From positions 3,038,001 to 3,102,000 of the forward strand of contig JANTQA010000015.1 of NCBI GenBank assembly GCA_027625915.1: a stretch of DNA of 64,000 nucleotides, read 5' to 3'. The position numbers and the translations under genes were made by a program. Below, one piece after another: positions 19,183-30,532 of the stretch. The first letter of the stretch is position 1. Every line of letters starts with the position of its first letter. The notes beneath the pieces were generated by a model, which was not told where the DNA came from, did not search any database, and saw only the letters and a program-made list of their open reading frames with translations. This stretch comes from Anaeramoeba flamelloides (lineage: Eukaryota; Metamonada; Anaeramoebidae).

Positions 19183-21345
19183 TTAATATATATATTCTGA
19201 TATTTTATTTAATTTGTTTTTGTTATAAGATAAAAAAGAAGGAACATGAGGAATAAATAATTCATTTATTGAATAGTAATCCTCAAATTGAGTAATTTTA
19301 TTTTGAAAGTGTTTGACAACATGAACTATTTGTTTTATTTCAGTACAATCAATTAAATGAAGATTAGAATTTAAATAAAAAATATTCTTTTTATCAACTT
19401 GAGTGTAATATCTAACTACAATAAATGGCTTTGATTTAATTTCAGAATCTAAAAATAAAAATTTGATTATTTTGACATATTTTTTATTTCTTAATTGAGC
19501 ATCGTGTTTTAAAAGATATTTATGTTTATTAATTATTATAGACTTTGATTCAAAAGGATATTTATTTCTTTGAAATTTTATTTCTTCCATATCAAACTTA
19601 TGCCATTTTGTTCGAAATTTTTTTGGATTCCCACTAGATTTATCAGTTTTTCGAATATATAATTTGAAATATTGAAGATATTTTTTGAAAATTTCTTTTT
19701 TTGAATAATAGAATATTGTGTTTTTTTTGATTTTTGTGAAGTTGGCCATATTTTGGTTTGAACCATTGATGATATTTTTCTAAAGCGAAAAAAAAGTGTA
19801 TTCATCCCCCCATTATTTTTTTTATCGAAGTTTCTAAATGATGTGCAAAAATATGTAAGTTTGATATACGATCACAATTTTGATCTGAACATGTTTTGTA
19901 ACATTTAATAAAATTAACTATATATTTATGTAGATTTTCATTTATTTTTTTACTTCTTGTTGGTTGATAAAGATTTTTAATTAAATATGAACTTATATAT
20001 AAAAAATTTAGAAATTTTTTTTTCAACTAAATCAACAACACAAATCAAACTAAATTGAATCAACAATTGGATATCAATAGAAGCAAGATGATTTTTTTCC
20101 AAAAAGGTTTATAAATTCTTTTTTAACCCTTTTGGAATTTTAATTTTTTTATATCTTTTATTTGCTAGAATTATATGATTTCTGGACATTCCACGACACA
20201 TTATTTTAAAAATATTTTTGATTAAACCTTCAAGAAGGAGATGAAACCAACAAATTGGGAAATGAGAAGTTGACGTTGGATCCAGTTTTAATTCATTTAT
20301 CCAAATATTTCCTAGTTGAAATTTGATTCCAGTTTCCTTTTTTTTTTTTTTAATTTTACGAAGAGTATATATATTTAAATTTTGAAAATAAGATTCATTC
20401 AATTCCTCTTGAATTTTGATTATATCTTTTCTCTCCCTTTTTTTTTATATTGAAAATCCCCATTTGAGTAATTTTGATCACCTAATTCTGATTTGCAGAA
20501 TGAACATGAATTTAAAGCACCTGGCTGTAGCATACCTTTTGCTGGAAAAGATTCTCTTGTGTCACCCACAAAACATGAAACAACACCTTGTATTTTTTTT
20601 ACCTCCTAAATAAATTCCATTTCTTAATTTTTTCTAGATCTTTCACCAAAGGAAAGTTTTTTTAGAATATCGTTTATTCGAGTTTTTGCGGGTAAAAGTG
20701 AAATCAAAAAAATGGTTTGTTCTTTTAACCTCCAAGTATATTCCAAATTATCAATAAACATATATAATCCACCAAGTGAAAACGATTCTGTACATTTAAA
20801 ATCATCATAATAAAAACCAATTAGAAACAAAAGATCAGGATCAATTTTTGGAATTTTGTTAATTTTTTTCATCAAACGCCGGAAAACTTGAAAAACGCGA
20901 AGGGAAAAAACCCTCATTTGTTACTAAATTTTCTATTTCTTCATTTTTTTTGAAAGATAAATGCTTAATTATATCCGAGTGAACGACCATATTTATCCAT
21001 GTAATTGGTGAAAAATATTTTGTTTGAATTTTATCTTCAAGTAATATGAGTTTTCCAGATTTCTCAATATATTTTTTTGAAATTAGATTAATATCTTTCG
21101 GATGCTGTATATTGATTAATTGATTGATCTTTTTCTTGAGTGTTCGCATTGTTTTGGGAAGACTTTTCCCCCTTTTGGATAAAAAATTTCTCTATAAAAT
21201 GTAAAATTTTCTCTGCCTGTGCTGAAGAAATTTTTTGATTCTAAATATAGAATATAAAATTCTATCCACATTTCATCAAATTCATTAATAAATCTGTCAA
21301 AATTTGGCAGTGGTTGTTCATTTTAATATTATTTTGTGTGGGTAA
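19183..21345 (-). pseudogene. CMC/Plavaka-type transposase relic
   Basis: Reading the reverse strand downward from 21345, separated frames give in order: a segment with EQPLPNFDRFINEFDEMW and GGKSLPKTMRTLKKKI (the 'lP.t..tl.k.i' block of CMC transposases); ITWINMVVHSDIIKHL; YYDDFKCTESFSLGGLYMFI followed by NLEYTWRLKEQTIFLISLLP, the 'D.f..f.s...s...iy..i.Nl....R.k.e..il...ipg' block; GDTRESFPAKG then NSCSFC ('gD.pe..k..g...a...C..C'); a segment with FPICWFHLLLEGLIKNIF ('P.D..H.ll.G..k'), where the Asp is missing; NLHIFAHHLETSIKKIMGG ('N.H...Hl...i...G'); and a divergent C-terminus. At least four frame breaks are present (about 20900, 20600, 20430 and 19800), some of which could be introns. The order and spacing of blocks match the family; individual matches are weak. 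Confidence 0.65.
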
Positions 21346-21547
21346 TTCTAAAATATTAAGTTAATTTATGAGTAAAAAAAAATGATTATATATTTTTATA
21401 TATAAATATAATAAAAAATTAAAAAATTATTCTCTAAATTTTTCATTGAACTTTAAAAATTTTCAAAACTTTTTGAAAATTAATTTTCTAAAAAATTGAA
21501 ATAAAATCTAATTAAAAAAATCCCAATTTTTAAATATAGTGAATTAT

Positions 21548-21810
21548 TCTTTATATTTTAGTGGTAGTACGTTTAGGTATAATTTTGTATGACGCGAGTT
21601 CGAATCCAAGTTAAGAAAGAAAATTTTTGAAAAATGATTGGTCCCTCTCCTCTGAATTCTGCCCTCGGATGAACTATTTGGAGCAAACCATTTCGAAAAT
21701 TGATTTTTTAGTTGGCCTCTAAACGCAAATCAGACCTCAGACCGAAGGAGGACCTCACGGTTGATTTGTAGTTAAGCCAATCCAAAATCAATTCAAAATT
21801 TTTTTTTCTT
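21548..21810 (+). mobile_element. tRNA-derived SINE-like insertion
   Basis: Starts with a tRNA-like head: an A-box-like TAGTGGTAGTACG near 21559-21571 and a B-box AGTTCGAATCC at 21597-21607, spaced as in a tRNA. No cloverleaf can be closed (T and acceptor stems do not pair), so it is not a tRNA gene. The body is unusually GC-rich for the window (CTCTCCTCTGAATTCTGCCC, GACCTCAGACCGAAGGAGG) and ends in a T-rich run. It lies between the zinc-finger and transposase parts of the transposon relic. Confidence 0.55.
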
Positions 21811-21955
21811 TTTTTTTTCTTTTTCTCAAACTTTTTTTTTTGTTTTATGTTATTTAATTTTGTTTTTTCTTTTCTTATTTATCTCATCTTTTTCTTTCTT
21901 TTAATGAAAAAAAATCAAAAAAAAAAATTAAAAAAAAAATAAATAAATAATAAAA

Positions 21956-22297
21956 TCAAAAAACCTTACGATTATCTTTATTATGATGAATTATGTCTTC
22001 CAATCCATATGAATTAATGAAATTATTTGAAGTGTTGATTTCTCCTTCTTCTATAAATTCTGTTTCTCCTCCATCTTCATTTTCTTTTTCTTTTTCTTTT
22101 TCTTTTTCTTTTTCTTTTTCTTTTTCTTTTTTGTCGATTTGTTCTTGTATATATTCTACTCTATTTCTTTTTCTTTTCTCTTTTCTTATAGTTTTGTAAA
22201 AATTTACATGATAACAAGAAATGTGTTTATCAAGTGAATTCTTTGTACGGAATAATTTCCCACACTGTAAACAATTATAGTGTATATGAAACATCAA
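21956..22297 (-). CDS. C2H2 zinc-finger protein or transposase N-terminus
   Basis: A 113-residue frame whose start carries a classical C2H2 finger: YNCLQCGKLFRTKNSLDKHI then SCYH (C-x2-C, 12 residues, H-x4-H). A basic stretch, a KE repeat from a (TTTTCT)n microsatellite at 22081-22132, and an acidic segment follow. It points the same way as the transposase relic and lies upstream of it, so it may be that protein's N-terminal DNA-binding part; CMC and Plavaka transposases often have one. A SINE and about 600 bp separate it from the next recognisable block. It could also be an independent small gene. Confidence 0.5.
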   Translation of the reverse strand: MMFHIHYNCLQCGKLFRTKNSLDKHISCYHVNFYKTIRKEKRKRNRVEYIQEQIDKKEKEKEKEKEKEKEKENEDGGETEFIEEGEINTSNNFINSYGLEDIIHHNKDNRKVF

Positions 22298-22494
22298 CTA
22301 ATGTTGGTGAAATAATAAAAAAATGATTTGAAGTTTCATTTTTTATCTTTTTTATTTTTATTTATTTATTTATTCTTTTTTTTTTCTTTTCTTTTTTTTT
22401 TTTTTTTATTAATATGATTACAAATAAAGAAAAGTACATTCCAATCATTAAAATTACAAAGAACTTAATGGAAGCAATTTTTTAAAAATTCGAT

Positions 22495-23745
22495 GTTTCT
22501 TATGATGGTAAGTTTCATGAACGCAGAAGAAAAATCCAAGAATTATGTAACCAACCCAAATGGAACCAAGTGTATGATGAACTAGTTAAGGAAGGATTGT
22601 GGGACCCAAGCTATGTTCAAAGAAGAAGAAAAAATGGTTTTTTTTTTTTTTTTTCCTTTTCTTTCTTCAATTTTTTTTTATTTTAAATTTTTTTTTTTTT
22701 TTACATTAAAAGAAAAAAAAATAATAATGAATCATCAACCACAGAATGGATTCCCTTTTCGAACGGAGAACATATATTTGAAGAAAATTATATAAAAAGT
22801 AAATTTTAATTTTTTTTTCTTTTTCTTTTAATATTTTTTTCTTTTCTTTTAATATTTTTTTCTTTTTTTTTATTAATTTTTTCTTTTTTTTTAATATTCT
22901 TTTTAATATTAATATTAGATTCACAACTAAAAAGAAAACGAATCCCTGAAAAAACAAATTCAAATCAATTCTCAAAAAATAAAAAGAAATCGGAATTAGA
23001 AAATGAAAAGAGAAGGAGAATTTAAAAGAGAAGGAAATTGAAATTGAAATTGAAATTGAAAAAGAGCCCGAAAAAGTGAAGAAAATAAAAAACAAAAATT
23101 CTGAAATAAAAAACGAAGAATTAGGTATGCTAATTTTTTCTTTTTTCTTCTTCTTTTTTTTTTCTTTTTTTTTTCTTTTTTTTTTTTGATCTTTTTTTGC
23201 AAATTATTTCTCACTCTATTTCGATTTTACTGTTAACTTTAAGATATAATTGTTAATTTAATAAAAAATATTATCAAGAAAATTGACCATTTAGAAGAAA
23301 ATCAAACAAACATGATGAAATTAGTAGAGTCTCAAATGAAAACAAACGAACAAACAAAGACTAATCTGAAGAAAACAACAATAGATTTTATTTTTGAAGA
23401 AAACCTCAAATTAGAAGCATATCGTAGTACAACAAGGATGATAGTTAGCAAAATTTTAATATTAAAGGCAAAAAGATAGCTTTAATCAAGTAAGATATCC
23501 GGGAAGGGATGAAGCATCACGAGTTGCGAAAAATGTAATTCTTTACTTTCTAAACAAAAAGTACTTTAATGAATTTTATATTTCAAAAAAAAATTAATAA
23601 TTTTGGACCTGAAAATTCTGAACAACGAAAAAAATTTATTACAAACTTAGAAGAAAAGAAAATTTATCAACCCATTTTCAATATTATGACTAAAAAAAAT
23701 CGAGATATTTTGATTAATAAATGGATTTCTGATTACTTTTAAATT
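22495..23745 (+). pseudogene. Accessory coding relic of the transposon (unknown function)
   Basis: Patches of coding-like sequence on the forward strand, divergent from the transposase: SYDGKFHERRRKIQELCNQP then NQVYDELVKEGLWDPSYVQR (from about 22495); ESSTTEWIPFSNGEHIFEEN (about 22730); DSQLKRKRIPEKTNSNQFSK (about 22918); a coiled-coil-like KIDHLEENQTNMMKLVESQM (about 23278) running to YRSTTRMIVSKI; and FGPENSEQRKKFITNLEEKK ending WISDYF* (to about 23741). T-rich spacers between patches look like short introns (GT...AG), so this may have been a spliced gene. No family is recognised. Two-gene divergent layout is common in CMC-like elements, which supports the assignment. Confidence 0.45.
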
Positions 23746-24065
23746 ATTAGTAAATCAATCTTTTTTTTTTTATTATTTTTTTTTTCACTTTATTTTTTAT
23801 CTAATTACTGATATTTTTCCCATAACTAAAAATTTTTTTCAATAAAAATCATTTTTTTAATAATTTTTCATTTATTTTTCTTTAATTTTTTCATAAAATT
23901 TTCAACCTTTTTCATTTATTTTTCAATTAACAATTTCCTTTGATTTTCCTGGTAACTTCCATTGACTATTTCAAGGAAATTTCAATAATTTTCATTAAAT
24001 ATTTCAATTAAATTTCAATTTTTTTTCAATTTTTTTTCAATAAGATTTCATTAAAAAATAACCAA

Positions 24066-25799
24066 AAATTCCACAAAAATTTGTTGTCATGTGTATTGTG
24101 TTATTCTTGGGCAATTTTGAAAAAAATTCTATCTATTTATCAAGATCAAAATATAAAATTTTGTATTTTATCTTTGAAAAAGACCAAAATTGATCAAAAT
24201 ACGATTAAAAACACTTTACAAATTGTTAAAAAAAAATGTATTTTTTATCTCTTGACAGAAAATAAAAACATTCTTGACAATTTCAATCAATATAAAAATT
24301 TATATATTCAAAAAGATTGGAAAAAATTATTGTTACAAATTGTACATCATATTAACAATAATTCTCATCAAGAAAAAAACACCCCAAAAGTAAATTTAAC
24401 AGAGACAAATCATTTCCCAACCCTTGAAAAAAAAGATATCATGGTGAAAACAAATGTTATTGGTGGAATCGAGATTCAAAAAGAAAACAAATTGGAAAAA
24501 GAAAAAAAGATCAGAATGGGAAATGAAGATGGAAATCTTGCTTTGGGTCAAAAACTCAACAACAACAAACCAATTGAACAAATTGAAGGTTATGTATTTT
24601 GTTTGTGTGGTTCTGGATTAAGTGAGGGGTGTTTATTAATTCAAAAATTAAATGAAAAAACTAATTTGATTATTCAGAAATATTATAGTACCCATATTTT
24701 CCTCACAAAATTACAAAAGTATGCTCCAATAATATCTTATTTAATTATTGAAGAAGAATATTTGAACCAGGAAATTGTAATAAAAAAAGTATTTCAAATC
24801 CCGAGAGAATATAAAATCATAGTTCTTAAGAGTTATAATCAAAATAGCAATATGACGGTTGACAAAAATTTACAAATTGCAGACAAACTTGTATCATCTT
24901 TTTTTGAATTAAAAAAATATATTATCTCAAATGGAACCAATAACGAAATAGTTGAAAAAATAAATATAGAAAGAGTGATTCAAAATAAAGTTCAAAAAAA
25001 AACTCTTGTAGATAGTATTAAAAGTGATAGTCTCAATATTGATACTACGACTACAGTGATAGCAAATAATAGTACTAACAACAGCAACAACGAAAACAAC
25101 AACCACAGCAGTAGCAACAGCAGTAGCAACAGCAGTAGCAACAACAGTAACGACGATGTTGTTAATGATCAAGATGGCGGGATTATATTAACCAATCAAC
25201 CAAAATTTACAACTGATTTAAAAATGGATTATAAAATGGAAATAATGAATTATTTTAAACAAAATTTGGGAAAAAATCATAATAAATTCAAAATCATAAA
25301 TGTTGTAAAAATTTTAGGATATACCAAAGATCAGGAATATGTCAATAATGTTATCAATCATATGAATAAGTTTACAAAAAATCAGAAAATTATACCACCT
25401 AATCAACAAACATTATATATTTCCCCTAAATCGAATTGTAAATGCTTTGAAAACAAGACCAACAAATTATGCAACGATCAAAAATGTAAAGTTTGTTCGA
25501 TAATAAATGGGAAAATTTCTTTATCAAAAACTAAATTTTTCTTCAAAAACCCAATTTTGTGTTATAAACATTATCATAGTACAAAAAAATTAATCCATCA
25601 TACAATTATAAAATATTTTATTTGCACAATTATCTGTGGACAACCAATTGAATTGGGTAATAATACACCAGAGAAAATTCCAGAATATAGTTCTTATTAT
25701 TTAAATCAAATAAAACAACCAAGTTTAAATGTTATACAAATCCAAGATAAACGAGCATTTTTACCAATTGCATTAATTGTTTCAGAAATTATATCATAA
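24066..25799 (+). pseudogene. 3' part of the split host gene: alpha/beta repeats and degenerate PARP-like C-terminus
   Basis: The frame is open from the transposon end and has no ATG until about 24439, which fits a downstream gene part. Two more alpha/beta stretches follow: one near KFCILSLKKTKIDQNTIKNT, and one from EGYVFCLCGSGLSEGCLLIQ to ISYLIIEEEYL. A Thr/Asn/Ser linker (25035-25165) leads to the C-terminus. There, CKCFENKTNKLCNDQKCKVC then SIINGKI recalls the Cys-rich insertion of plant/fungal PARP-domain proteins. KYFICTIICGQPIEL and EYSSYYLNQIKQPSLNVIQI, ending FLPIALIV, fit the last PARP strands ('mllc.V..G', 'p.gydSv...n..vvy....ilP.yli'). The His of the H-Y-E triad is not where expected and the last residue looks like Gln, so NAD+-dependent catalysis is unlikely. 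PARP is the best guess, not proven. The stop is followed by an (AT)n run. Confidence 0.5.
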
Positions 25800-27006
25800 T
25801 CATTAATTGGATATATATATATATATATATATACGTCAAATTTCAAAATTCGGGACAAATTTTTTATTATTATTATTTTCTTTCTTCTTTTGTCTTTGAA
25901 AAAATAAAACAATTACATAATATTTATATTCATTAATTTATATTGGTTATTATCTTTAAAAACTTTAGTTAAATACATTCTTATTCAAAAAAAAAAAAAC
26001 ATTTAACGAATTTTTTTTTGATGAAAAATCTTCCTGTATTTTTGAAACTAAGCTTATATCTATATCTATATATATATAGTTTTTCAGAAGATGTTATCAT
26101 AGAATTTCTAGTTTCTAATTTATTAATGAAAAGATTTTATAGAGTCCTGGGATGCTATTTTTAAATAAATGATTTCAAATTGGTCACTAAACTGCAAATC
26201 AAATTATAAATGCAGAATATGTTTGCGATCATGAAATTTGTTAAGAATTTTCAAAAAAGTATTCATTAGATATTATTTTTTTTTAGCATCTTAATTTTCT
26301 ATTGTTGAGTAAATCAGACCCCATTTTTTTTGTTAATAGAAGATATAAATATTATACATTAAAATTTTAATATTGGTTTTTTTCTTTTTTTTTAATGTTG
26401 TTTTTTTGTCCCACCCTACGTTTTTGTAAACAAAAAAATGGTTAAAAAATTGGTTAATTAAACTAAAGTCCAGAATAAACCCAGTAACTTTATATAAACT
26501 TTTTTTTTCAATAAAAAAATAGGAAAAAGAATAGAAAAATCCAAATTTGGTTGAAGTTAAATTCAATTAAAAAGTCAACAAAAGAGTAAAATAAATTAAA
26601 AGAATTAAAATAAATCAGAAACTTCATTAAAAAAAAAAGTCACAATAATTGGTGGATATTCTTTACAGGGTTTTTTGCCACACAAATCATTTTTTTTATT
26701 AAATATTATCTTAAATATATATATATATATATAAATATCACTTTTTAAAAACAGAACCTATAATAAATATGATTAGTTAATAAGAGATCTTGGATCAAAA
26801 ATTATTTTTAAATATATGTTACAATTAAAGTTGTACAATACAATTTTTTACAAATATTTTTTCAAAATTTAATATTAAAATATTAGAAATAGTTTCATCA
26901 TATTTGAGATGCAATTTTTCATTGAAAAGTTTTTAAAATTTAATAAATATATTACTATTGGATAATATATTATTTTGATTATTATATATATATATATATA
27001 TATATA

Positions 27007-27580
27007 AGCTATTTCCAAGAAAGTGGGGCAAATTTAATTGAAAATATATTTATGTCACCCTTTCTTCAAAAAAGGATTTAAATATATAAAATCATTAATC
27101 ACCATTTATAGATTCTTGATAATAATTCAATTTGTTTTTTAATATTGTATTGTATAAATAAAATATATTAAAATTTCTGATCTCGATTTTATCTGATATT
27201 TTTTTATGGTTAAAATTGGTGTTTATTATTATCTTTTTGTTCGAAAATATCATTTTCATAACTTGTATAATCTCAAAAAAAATTACAATATAATTAAAAA
27301 TATATAACTGCGTTTTTGGGTTTAAAAAATTATTTGTTCCCTTTCCATATTTCCGAGTTTTTAATTGAAAATAGGTGTACATTGCTTTAACCAAAAAAAG
27401 TGCTAGTTTTTTTTTCATTTTTTGGGAATATTTCAACTAACATGTTTTGAATTAAATACATAAGTGGTTGGTTCAATCTGTGCAAATATTAAACTTAATT
27501 TGGTATAGTTAAATAATGATTACCATCACTAAATAAGATTATTTTTTATGAAATGCAAAAAAAATGCCCCACTTTTTTGG

Positions 27581-27588
<8 letters not shown>
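27007..27588. mobile_element. Mariner-like non-autonomous element K, copy 1, inside a (TA)n run
   Basis: Terminal inverted repeats AGCTATTTCCAAGAAAGTGG and the mirrored CCACTTTTTTGGAAATACCT are followed on both sides by (TA)n. This fits insertion at TA by a Tc1/mariner-type transposase. It is 582 bp with no meaningful open frame. Copy 2 at 13672-14259 is inverted relative to this one. Confidence 0.8.
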
Positions 27589-27616
<28 letters not shown>

Positions 27617-27659
27617 GGTTTTAAACCCAATAATTATTTTATTATCATATTTTTTGTTA

Positions 27660-27854
27660 CAGTCAGTTCCCCTTTTAAGGCATAAACATTCAACAAAATT
27701 TAAGGTACAAAAAAAATCTCAAATTAAAGCACAAAATTCAAATTCTAGGAAAATAATTTGTATAAAAAAAATTCCAAATTCTGTGCCTTAATTTGAGATT
27801 TTTTTTGTGCCTTAAATTTTGTAGAAAGTTTGTGCCTTAAAATTGAACTGACTG
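27660..27854. mobile_element. MITE D, copy 1
   Basis: A ~195 bp element that is palindromic throughout. Ends: CAGTCAGTTCCCCTTTTAAG and the mirrored CTTAAAATTGAACTGACTG. Preceded by TA (27658-27659); the right flank reads TG. Interior repeats AAGGTACAAA / TTTGTGCCTT and ATCTCAAATT / AATTTGAGAT. Confidence 0.9.
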
Positions 27855-27859
27855 TGGTT

Positions 27860-28130
27860 TTAGTGTGTTTTTTGTTTATTTGCAAAAAAAAATATATTTT
27901 ACAAATAAAACAGAAAACCTCAAGAAAAATGCCCTTATGTTTTTTTTTATTTTATGAAATTAAAAAAAAAAATTATGAAATTTTCTTTTTATTTCTCAAA
28001 TTTAAAAAAACCACAGTTAACTTTTTCAGAATTTCAAAGAATTGAGTAAAATTTTCCATTTTTCTCCATTATTTTGAATTTTGCAAATGTTAGGCACTCT
28101 ACGGTAATCTAATGACACTACGTAAGGTTT
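27860..28130. repeat. Modular hairpin array G, copy 2
   Basis: Blocks ACAAATAAAACAGAAAACCT, TTTTTATTTCTCAAATTTAA and CAGAATTTCAAAGAATTGAG...CTCCATTATTTTGAATTTTG, followed by the linker AGGCACTCTACGG and CACTACGTAAGGTTTTTT. It begins directly after MITE D1. Confidence 0.7.
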
Positions 28131-28612
28131 TTTTTAATTTTTTGCTAGAATAAAAATTTTTTTAATTTGGTTTTAATAACTAAAATACAAAAAATTATTG
28201 AAAATATTTAATATTTTTACATTTTTTAGGTAAAGATCCTGAAGGCTTATTAAATTCAAACTGTGAATTAAAACTTAATTTAAACCATATCCAAATTGAA
28301 TTTAAAAATTTATACCCACGATAACAAAAGTTTCAAAAACAATTATATTAAATCTATGTAGAAATATTGTCAATTTTGAACTTTTCAAAATTAGATAAAT
28401 CGATCAAAATTTTAAAAAAAATAATCCACTTTCCGAAAATATTATTCAAAAGTTAGTCTGGTCTTATAGTAGTCTGATTTTCACTTTTTTTCTAAAATTT
28501 CAAGATTCAATAAATTTTTTTTTTAATTGGCTAGTGAATTTAAGAGATTATTTTTTATTTTTGCTAGTTGAATAAGTATTATCAATATTTCAGGAAGAAA
28601 ATACCTTTATTA

Positions 28613-28810
28613 CACAGCCATTTCCACTTTTAAGGTACAAACTTTCAACGAAATTTAAGGCACAAAAAAATCTCAAACAAAGGCACAAAATTTGTAATTA
28701 TTTTTTTACAATTTATTTTTACTAGAATCTGAATTTTGTATCTTAATTTGTGATTTTTATTGCACCTTAAATTTCGTTGAAAGTTTGTACCTTAAAAGTG
28801 GAACTGACTG
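28613..28810. mobile_element. MITE D, copy 2
   Basis: Same palindromic plan; the left end is diverged (CACAGCCATTTCCACTTTTA) and the right end is canonical (AAAAGTGGAACTGACTG followed by TA). Confidence 0.85.
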
Positions 28811-29343
28811 TATATAAAAACCCTTATTTTTTAACTTAATAAAATGCTGAGCTCTGGGATTGTGCTAAAATTTATGATTTTTTTTTAAAAAATTATCTGT
28901 AAGTAAAAAATCATATTTACTAAACATGAAATTTACAATAAAAGGTTCGACAACCAAAATTTTTTATTAAGGTTTGTATAAAAAGTTTTAAAAATCACAC
29001 TATTTTTATCTTTAAGTGTCCAATTAACTTGTAAATAATCAAGATAGAAGAGTTTTTATATCGAAAAAATCATTTTTAACTTTACCTCATTTATATTTAA
29101 GAATTTCGAAACATTTTTTGTATGAAAAATATTTATCACTCAATATCCAAAAAAAAACTGTAATTTACAATATTTTAACTTTCCTTTTAATAACTTGTCT
29201 TTTGAATCATTTTAAGGGTTAAGATATTGTATTTCAATTCCATTGGAGACTATAAAACATGAACAGTCTTTAAAATAACTCACTTAATAACAATCATAAA
29301 ATAATAATTTCTTGAATTTTTCTGTTTCTCAATATTCACTTAA

Positions 29344-29892
29344 GGTTTACAATCCCTGAAATTTGAAAATAGATTATCTTATGTATGGTACAGTGATTTG
29401 TTAATTTAGTTCTTATATGATCGATCTTTAACTTTGTATCGGTTTTAATAGTATTTCAAAAATGCAATTTCTGACAATTTATTTTTTTTTTCCAAAATCC
29501 AAATTGAATAATGTAAGATTAACATATTGGTAGGTTTTTAAGAATAAATTTAGATTTTTGTATTCTATAGGAAAATTTTGATTTAGATTTATATCAATTA
29601 ACTAATAAAACATTTTTTTTTTACAAAACTCAAATAAAATCAAATTTAATTAAAATTGTAATTTAACAACCCACAAATCACATTTTTTTTAATACTTAAC
29701 TTCCTATAAATTAGTGTTAAACTCTTCAATTCCGATTTTGGAAAAAAAAAAAAATAAATTGTTAAAAATTGCAATTTTGGCCAACTATTAAAACCGATAC
29801 CAAATCCAAGATCGATCAGATAAGAACCTAATTAACAAGTTACTGCACCATACAGAAGATAATCGTTTTTCAAATTTCTGGGATTGTAAACC
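29344..29892. mobile_element. TTAA-flanked foldback element L
   Basis: Arms of about 190 bp mirror each other: GGTTTACAATCCCTGAAATT at the left, AATTTCTGGGATTGTAAACC at the right. Further mirrored blocks are GATCGATCTTTAACTTTGTA and the right-arm AAATCCAAGATCGATCAGAT, and ATCGGTTTTAATAG with its mirror. TTAA borders both ends (29340-29343 and 29893-29896). Its ends differ from element A, but the target choice is the same. Confidence 0.8.
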
Positions 29893-30532
29893 TTAAAATC
29901 ACACCAAAGTTTTTTTTTCAAATGAATTCCACTAAAAAAAAAACACATAGCTTATATCAAGCTTTCAGCCTTTGCACACTTTCAAACACTTTCAGATAAT
30001 TTAAAAACATTTTAAATACTCTCCAACACCTTTATAGGGAAGCTATGTTGTAAAAGTGACCAGCTATATAATAGTCACAAGATTTTATGTGGTGGGCAAA
30101 TGAAATCCAAAATCATTGGGTATACCGCACCATTTCGGAAAATTCATAAAAAAAAATTTGTTTTTTATAATTGATAAATGTTTATACATAATTCATATTT
30201 AATCAATTATGAACAAACTCCCATAGTTATCTCATAGGTTCTTGTTTTTATTGTATTTATTGTATTTAAATATATTTTGAGAGAAATTGAAATTAAAAAA
30301 TAATTTATATATTTTATATTTTATTAGTTACTATTTTCAAGAGAAGGTTACAAATTACAATTTCGTAATCCCCCTAATAAAAAATTTTCATTAAAAACAA
30401 ACCCCATATTTTAATAGCATTGTATCTAATAAGACAAAATGATCTCTTTTTATTTTTTTTATTTATTTGGTACCTTCCCTCCGATGTTAAAATTGAATAA
30501 TTTGGATTAAAAAATTAATTCAAAATAATGGA

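Larger units (their letters stand above)
18767..24060 (-). mobile_element. CMC/Plavaka-like DNA transposon, ~5.3 kb, decayed, inserted into a host gene
   Basis: The element lies between two parts of a host reading frame. Its ends are mirrored and loosely repetitive: the left begins ATGAAATCATTGAAATTTCA and the right, read in reverse, AATGAAATCTTATTGAAAAA, each followed by more than 100 bp of TGAAAT-type motifs. CMC elements commonly have such subterminal repeats. Inside are a reverse-strand transposase relic (19183-22297) and a forward-strand accessory coding relic (about 22495-23745), plus a SINE (about 21548-21810). Multiple interruptions make it non-functional. Precise terminal bases and target duplication are uncertain. 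No capsid, polymerase or integrase signs of a Polinton were found. Confidence 0.65.

Noticed and set aside
20416-20613. Forward frame inside the transposase relic
   Set aside because: The reverse strand carries the transposase GDTRE...C..C block; the forward frame is a shadow.
21548-21622. A functional tRNA gene
   Set aside because: A and B boxes are present, but the T and acceptor stems do not pair and a long unrelated body follows.
18767-24060. A Polinton/Maverick-type element between the host gene halves
   Set aside because: About 5.3 kb is too short, and no capsid, protein-primed polymerase, packaging ATPase or integrase signs were found; the transposase blocks fit CMC/Plavaka.
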